Part shown: positions 57,635 through 64,000 of the stretch, in pieces | Layout: the number at the start of each line of letters is the position of its first letter | Position numbering within the stretch: position 1 is the stretch's first letter | From: Geosiphon pyriformis | Lineage: Eukaryota > Glomeromycota > Glomeromycetes > Archaeosporales > Geosiphonaceae | NCBI GenBank assembly: GCA_016748015.1 | Contig: JAAOMT010000245.1 | Location: forward strand, 1 to 64,000 | DNA length: 64,000 nucleotides | Direction of reading: 5' to 3' | Program-made: the position numbers and the translations under genes | Notes under the pieces: model-generated | Database searches by the model: none | Seen by the model: the letters and a program-made list of their open reading frames with translations, nothing else | Told to the model about the DNA's origin: nothing

Positions 57635-59802
57635 TCAAAATTAAAAATGCTAAAATTGACAAGTGGTTGTAGTTTAGAGAGTGCTTATTGGACAAATTCT
57701 TGAAAAAAGTGGCTAAATTTAATAGTACAAGAAATTGTAATAATTTAGATATTATGTAAAAGATTCTAAAGAAGATAATAGTAAGCTTTACTAATAAAAT
57801 ATTTTATAAACTTTGGTTTAGTAATTTAAAATATTCAAAAAATAGGCAATTATCAAAATTTTTCAAACTGGAATTATTAATGACCAAAATTATAAAAGAT
57901 TTAGATTTGAATTAAGATCCAAAAACTGATTGTTTTATTAATACCTGGATTAACATTAATGAAAAAATCTCTAAATTACACATTATAAATGATAATAGTA
58001 TAAATTTAAAAGAAATTCTACTTTATCTGTTAAGAATCAAGAAAAAATATCATAAATTCAAATATCATGAATTCAAGATTGTCCAAGATGATCTTATCAA
58101 AAAAGTAATTGATAAGTATATGAAAAATTTTGTTTTAATAAGAGAAAAATGATCAAAAGCATTTTGGATTGACTATTTCAAAAAGTAGTATTTAATTATT
58201 TATAATTAATAATAAGTTAATTTTAGAGCCATATAAAGTTAGGTTCATGATTAACACAATTATAGAGGGATGAATGAGAAAATGTGTAGTGTCTGGTGCT
58301 CTGTTTAATAAATAATCTAATCAATATGCTCTTCTAAATCATGTCAATAATGATGCTTTCTTAAAAATAATGTGCAATATTAAGTTTAATGAATTTTTAC
58401 AAGTTGTTAAGGATTTACTTGATAGAAAAGCCATTGATTTTTCTGATATCCCTAATGAGCTTTAAAAATATAGTAATGTGCAAGTTTTAAGTGATTTATT
58501 GGATATTTTTAATGTGTGTTTAGTGTTAGACACAGTTTTTATACAATAAAAAAGTGCTTAGATTTTTATAATATCAAAGTCTTATGAATAAAAGAGAATT
58601 TTTATAAATATTAGACCAATAGTCTTGATTAAAACAGTCTGAAAAATTCTATCTAAGATTTTTTCCAATAAGATTTCTTTAGTCTATAACAATTTTAACA
58701 TTTTGTATGATAATAATTTTTTAGTTTAAAAGACATATTTACTTAAATTCCAATTTTTGCTGTTGGTTTCATTATTAAAGATATATTAAAAAAGAACAGA
58801 AAACTGTGGCTAATTTTTTAGAACATACATAAAACATATAATTTTGTTGGGTAATGTTTTTTAAAAAACAGTTTGACCAAAATCAAAATATATCCCTGTT
58901 TTATTAAATTTTTTAAAAGTATACACAATAATTAAATTAACCAAGTGATAACAGATTTTAAGTTTATAAAAGAATATACTATTTATGATAGATTAAATTA
59001 AAGTAAGATATTCTTGTTTTTGTTGTGAAAAATCTTTTATAACTCTTTGTTTTATAAAGTTAAAAAACATAACAGTTTATATAAATACAAGTTAGATTTA
59101 AAATTTTTTACACAAATTGACAAGTGAGATTTTAGGAGTAACATAACATCTTTTCTGAAAACAGGAGCTTTCATAAATAACACAATTTGGATTAAGAATA
59201 ACATAGCTACTACTTAGTACATTCTGAACATAGCTAATAAATTTTTTTGAATAAATAATATTTTAATTAATACAAATAAAATAGTTGCTATACCAATTAA
59301 TCAAAAAATAAAAATCTTTAATTTAGTAATAAATAAATCAAACATTTTAATAGCTAAAAAAAATAAATTACATAGATACTTAGACATTTTTTTGTTTATA
59401 GACAGTCTTTTTAACCAAGTTTTATTAAGATTTATTCAAACATTAAGTTTTTCACAAACTTGGTATTAAGAAAAACTGTATCTAATAAGCAGTTTTTATA
59501 TCTGATGTCTGTTGTTTTACAGTCAATAATTAACTACAGATTGCAATTTAGTTATGTTTTAGCAAATATATGTGAAAAATAAAACAGAATATTAAGAAAA
59601 AAACTTAAATTCAAGACCAATTTACTTAAAAATTTTTCTAATAAAGTCATTGTTTATTCTGAATTATATAGTTAAAAATTATTTAAACAATTACAAACCA
59701 AAAATTTTTTGGTAAATTTGGTAGTTTTTGCCAATTTAAAAAACATTTTTGACAAATTGTTTGAACATAGAGCTATGAATTTACAGACCATCAATTAGAT
59801 GC
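57635..59802 (+). mobile_element. LINE copy E, old and AT-shifted fragment
   Basis: Translated pieces match the same ORF2 in order: KIDKWL (aligning with ADVLKWGKFG), FFKLELLMTKIIKDL, then RT segments such as VITDFK and a thumb region, ending at EHRAMNLQT. The codons have drifted strongly to A/T and stops are frequent. Both ends are abrupt: the 5' end is fused to copy D, and the 3' end meets an LTR terminus at 59,803. Confidence 0.75.
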
Positions 59803-60681
59803 TGTTATAAGTGATTATTTGAGATTTTAAATCAAATAACAAACTTATAACTTGGTGCTTAATTAATATATTAATGATGTATATAATTTAATGGTTTTAT
59901 CAGTCTGAAGGTTTTGGTTATAGTTCTTTGTATAATGGACAGAAATAGTAGTTGTTTCTTGAAATTGCAATTTTTGCCCAATTTTTTTTTCAGCTTGGCA
60001 GCCAAATTTATTCTGACAATTATGCCTTTCTGATAAGCTAATTGTTAATATATATAATTCTACCCTTATTTCTGGGTTTTTTACCAAACTATTCTTGATG
60101 TTAATAATTCAGTGCTTTAATCCTTAATCAATTAGTATACAACAATAAAATCAAAGAAAAGAAAAGAAATAAAAAAAATAAAATAAAAAAAATAAAAGAA
60201 ATAAGCCAAGGCAATTTGCAAATTAGTATCCCATCAATAGTTATAATCAAAAGCTATTGTTCTAGTGTAGTTAAGTATCAATTACTATTAACATAGAGTG
60301 TTGATAGTGGAAAGTGAATTTAAGATAGTAAATAATTATTTATTGATTAGAAAAGTTGCTTAGATTAAATCTAAACTGAGAGGTCTGTCTTTTCTACTTT
60401 TAATGCTACCATTATATATACATAATTAAAATTCCTTAATTTCTCAATTTTTTATACCAGAAATTCTGGAATTCCTAAAATCCTGCAATTCTTTTGAGAG
60501 GAATCCTGGAATTCTAGAATTCTGCAATTTTTCACTCAAGAATCTTGAAATTTCTGGAATCCTACGATTCTTTTAAGAGAAATCCTGAAATTTCTGGAAT
60601 CCTGGAATTCCACATTTACTATGTCTACCTCTGATTGGCTAATTTATATGCTAATATACTTTTTATATTCTATAAGTAACA
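59803..60681 (-). repeat. LTR of the third Gypsy element (3' LTR)
   Basis: On the minus strand it starts TGTTACTTATAG and ends TTATAACA, echoing the TGTTAC/GTAACA ends of elements 1 and 2. It interrupts LINE copy E at 59802. The lower-coordinate third matches the fragment at 26626-26945. It contains an A-rich block at about 60,140-60,215 and a GGAATTC-rich repeat cluster at 60,459-60,616. The exact 59803 boundary is a best estimate. Confidence 0.6.
60459..60616 (-). repeat. GGAATTC-rich imperfect repeats in LTR of element 3
   Basis: Variants of TCCTGGAATTC and TTTCTGGAATCCTG recur at least six times in about 160 bp, several palindromic (CTGGAATTCCTA, GGAATTCTAGAATTC). The period is about 60 bp with inner half-copies. 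The position in the LTR parallels the 20-bp repeats of the other family. Confidence 0.6.
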
Positions 60682-60699
60682 TTATTCTCTTATTTTAAT

Positions 60700-61256
60700 A
60701 TTGAGCTCTATCAAAATTTCCTAAATCTCCTAACTCTACTTCTCCATTTTTGAGTATTTCTTGAATTTCTTTTTTGAGAATTACTTGTGTTATCTTGTTC
60801 AAATTGGGCATTGGTTATTTTTTCCATTTGGTTAACAGTAACAGTATTCATTTCTGTGTTGAGTAAAATTTCTGGTCAATCTTAAAATCTAGTATGTATC
60901 CAATAAATGGCTCTTGTTTGTGTGGTCAAATTGTTCTTTCCAATAAATTGTTTTAGTTGTTGCAGTATTGCTGTATCAAATAATTATTTTGTTTTATCCA
61001 TATATAAATTTTGAATATTCAAGTGTTGTCTCAAATAAAAGTAACAAAAGTTTCTTGGAAATTGTTGTATCTACTAATTCTAAATTTCTATAGTTAACTC
61101 TTAGTATTGAGTAATTTTTGGTTGTGCTTCTATTGCCAATTTCACTTTTGTGATTATTTTGTCAACAGTGTTTTCTGTTTTTCTCTGTACTTTATCCTGT
61201 GGTCTTTTTCTGGTGGTTGTGTATCTGATAGTTTTTTGATTGATTGTGATTTTCAT
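60700..61256 (-). pseudogene. Decayed ORF downstream of integrase (element 3)
   Basis: An ATG at 61256 opens a basic N-terminus (RYTTTRKRPQDKVQRKTE) and the frame then meets several stops. Later pieces include AILQQLKQFIGKNN and RAIYWIHTRF. It ends just before the LTR. It occupies the same place as ORF3 of elements 1 and 2, but I cannot show homology by eye. Confidence 0.4.
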
Positions 61257-61479
61257 TTCTTGTTGTTGAATTAATTGGAAGAGTTATTGTGCTAATGAGT
61301 GAATATTGTCAGTAATTTCTATTTTTTTGATGTCTTTCATTACATCTACTCTGTCTTTATATACTCTTTTTATTGTTCAATTTTATGTGTTTGTTTCAAT
61401 GATTATGATTGGTTCCAGATCTCATGAAATCTCATCTGGTTAGACTAGTATTTGCTGTACTCTCAGTTGTGGAATATTA

Positions 61480-62560
61480 TTCATAGATAATGATACTGTA
61501 TGATAATATGGTTTTAGTCAATCACTATGTGCTGCTTTGGCCAAGATTTTGTTGTTTCATCTTAATTTATAAGCTTCATTTCCTAGAATTTCTTCTATGT
61601 AAAATGGTCTATCCCATTTGGAGTCGAATTTTCTACTTCATTGTTTTTCTGCTTTGGTACAATGTAAAAGTATTTTGTCTCTAATCTTGAATTCAACTGG
61701 TTTATCTGGTAATTAGTTATTATGTTATTCTTTTTGTTTTTCTTGTAACTTTTGAATATTATTAGCTGCTCTTTGCCTTTTGTTTTCTAGTGTTTCTATT
61801 ATGTCATATGTTCTTTTCAACAATGTTTCTTGAAAATTATCTTCTGTTATTGGTTCAGTTGGATATGTGTTGACTTCTATCTCTACTGGTAATATTGCTG
61901 TTCTACTATACACTAATTCAAATGGTGTCACTTGTATAGTATCTTGCTTCATTGTCTGATAAGCAAATAATACTAATAGTAAACAAATCCCATTTATCCT
62001 GGTTTTTTTGGCTGATCTTGGCAATTGCTTTACACAATGTTCTATTGAATCTTTCAATTAAGCCATTTGTTTATGGATGATATAATAATGATAATGGTCT
62101 TTTAATTCCAAATCTTTGACTTAATTCTGACAATGTTCTATTTACAAAGTGAGTTCCTTGATCTAATAGTAATTTTTTTGAACATTCATGTTGACAAATC
62201 AAATCTTGATGGACAAATTTGGCAATGAATTCTGCATCTGTTCTTTGAATGGCTTTTGCTTCTGGCCATTTAGTGAGATAATCCATGACTACTGCAATAT
62301 ATTTGTTGTCTCTGCTAGTGATTGTTAATGGTTTGACTAAGTCAATTCCAATGTAATCAAATAGTTGTTCTATTCTGATTGGTTTTAATGGTTCAGTCAG
62401 TCTTGTTCCTTTTCTTCTTTGACAAGTATTACAATTCTAAACATATTGAATGATATCTGAATATATTGATGGCCAATAGTATCTATTTTTGGTTCTTTTT
62501 ATGGTTGCTTCTTTATGAAAATGTTCTGCTGTTGGGTCTGAGTGCATATTGAATAGTATT
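61480..62560 (-). pseudogene. Integrase region (element 3)
   Basis: Recognisable pieces are HSD...EHF and CNTCQRRKG (HHCC), GIDLVKP, MDYLTKWPEAKAIQRTD, LLDQGTHFVN and TNGLIERFNRTL. All three catalytic acids therefore survive, but stops and a frameshift near 62,060 break it. The C-terminal part has FELVYSRTAILPVEIEVNTY and a KFDSKWDRPFYIEEILG block resembling the module of elements 1 and 2. Confidence 0.8.
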
Positions 62561-62849
62561 GTCTCTTTTTCTGGTTCTGTAACTACTCTGATTGGTTGAT
62601 CTGAATTTCTTTTGTTTTTCTGATAAAATATATTTTGATGGTTAATAAAGTATTTTGATTGTTGTTTTATGTTGTTTCGTTTCTTTTGAGATAATTTTTT
62701 TTTAAACTGTTAAGTATTTATATAATGTTAAAATTGTTGATATTTTTGTGTGTTCATTTTTTGTTATATATTTATGTTTTCAATTTGTTTGGATTTGTTA
62801 TATTTTTGGGTTAAAATGCTCAGATTTGTTTCATTTATAACAAATTATC

Positions 62850-64000
62850 AGCATTTTTATTTTTTTTTCCCTTTTTATAGTGTACTGTAAAAGTATATAG
62901 TAAAAGTACTATTTTTCATCTTGCATGTCAATCATCTCCAAATTCTTGCTTCTGGATTAAAGTCAATCCTTTGTGATCAGTGTGCATCTTAAATTTTTGG
63001 CTTAAGTATTTTTTTCATTTCATAACTGCCCAATAGATTGCTAAGTGTTCTAATATTGGTGTTTTATAATTTTTTTCAGCTGGAGTCAAACCTCAGCTGG
63101 TATATGTAACTGGATGTTTTCTTCCATTTGGTTCTCTCTGAGATAGTACTGCTCCTAATATTTAACCTAACACATATGTGGTGATAATGAATGGCTTACT
63201 ATGATCTGAATATATCAACACTGGAGCTTAAATAAGCTTTTTTCTTAAAATGTCAAAAGCTTCTTGCTGAATTTCTGTCCATTTGTATTTTATATTCTTG
63301 GTTTGGAAATGGTTAAGTGGCTGAGCTATTTTAGAAAAGTCTTTAATGAAGTGATGATAATAGCCTGTGAATCCCAAGAATGATTTTAATTTGGTTAAGT
63401 TGGTTGGTACCAGAAATTTTTTTACTATCTTTATTTCTCTGAATTCATTTTGATTCTGTTTTTGCTCATTACATGTTCTAAGAATTTCAGTTCTGTTTTG
63501 CTAAAAAAACACTTAGTAGTATTTAACTTTAGTTCTGCTCATCGTAGCCTTTCAAATACTTGCTGTAGATAATAGATGTAATTATTGAACATTCTTAAGA
63601 ATACGTTGGTATTGTCCAAATACATGACTACTAATTTCCATAGCAGTCTAGTATATACTATTTCCATTAGCCATTGAAATGTGGCTGGTGCTTTCATTAA
63701 GCTGAATGGCATGACTTCAAATTCAAAATTTCCCTCTTTTGTGGTAAATGCCATTTTCTCTTTGTTGGCTGAATTCATGGCTACTTGCTAGTAGTCACTA
63801 TCTAAATTCAATGTTGAGAACCATTTCTTTTCTTTGAAAGCATCAAACAATTTCTGAATTCATGGAGTTGGGTAACTGTCTCCACAAATAACTCTATTGA
63901 GTTTTCTATAATCCACACAAAAGTGAATCTTTCCATTCTTTTTCTAAACTAGTACCACTGGTAATGACCATGGGCTTATTGATGGCTGAATTAGTCTGTT
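62850..64000 (-). pseudogene. RT and RNase H region (element 3), partial
   Basis: RT is seen at the right edge: KKNGKIHFCVDYRKLN, MAFTTKEGNFEFEVMPF, KAPATFQWLMEIVY and YLDNTNVF, in which the second catalytic Asp is Asn. The connection (SFLGFTGYYHHFIKDFSK) and RNase H (KMHTDHKGL) follow toward lower coordinates with many stops. It is cut by the window end. Confidence 0.82.

Larger units (their letters stand above)
59803..64000 (-). mobile_element. Third Gypsy-type LTR retrotransposon, runs off the right edge
   Basis: Minus-strand element with an LTR (59803-60681), a decayed ORF3-like region, integrase, RNase H and RT in the same order as elements 1 and 2. It is clearly a different family: similarity is at the protein level only. 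Many TAA, TAG and TGA stops are present. The upstream part (dUTPase, protease, Gag, 5' LTR) lies beyond the window. Confidence 0.83.

Overview
The window looks like nuclear DNA from an arbuscular mycorrhizal fungus (Glomeromycotina, probably Rhizophagus or a close relative). The host genes are fungal, intron-rich (5, 12, 2 and 9 exons, short GT-AG introns) and use the standard genetic code. They sit as small islands in a very AT-rich background packed with decayed LTR and LINE retrotransposons. The Cys-rich module of the LTR elements resembles proteins I associate with Rhizophagus, so the genus is recollection plus inference. I found no tRNA, rRNA or CRISPR.

Host genes. (1) A divergent aquaporin-like channel on the minus strand, 1808-3138. 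(2) An LRG1-type LIM/RhoGAP regulator on the plus strand, 33989-38247. (3) A head-to-head pair: PET117 (cytochrome oxidase assembly) on minus, 48096-48541, and CBF5/dyskerin (H/ACA pseudouridine synthase) on plus, 48733-50898. They share a 191-bp intergenic region. For each spliced model the exon lengths sum to a multiple of three.

Retroelements. From 7.9 to 26.6 kb lie two tandem Ty3/Gypsy-type elements in minus orientation that share one LTR (three LTRs, two internal regions). Their gag-pol order is capsid, CCHC knuckle, aspartic protease, a novel-looking Cys-rich domain, a dUTPase, reverse transcriptase, RNase H and integrase. A separate extra ORF follows the integrase and runs over the polypurine tract into the 3' LTR. 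A third, more decayed relative occupies 59.8-64.0 kb and runs off the right edge. One APE-type LINE family contributes five copies (6.4-7.9, 26.9-31.5, 40.1-46.8, 52.3-57.6 and 57.6-59.8 kb), some cut by LTR elements.

All retroelement copies carry stops, frameshifts or catalytic substitutions. Several stops differ between the two Gypsy copies as CGA versus TGA, as expected from decay at CpG. The most interesting content is the dUTPase plus Cys-rich module inside pol, the extra 3' ORF, the pentameric 20-bp LTR repeats, the conserved LINE 5' hairpin, and the aquaporin with altered pore motifs.
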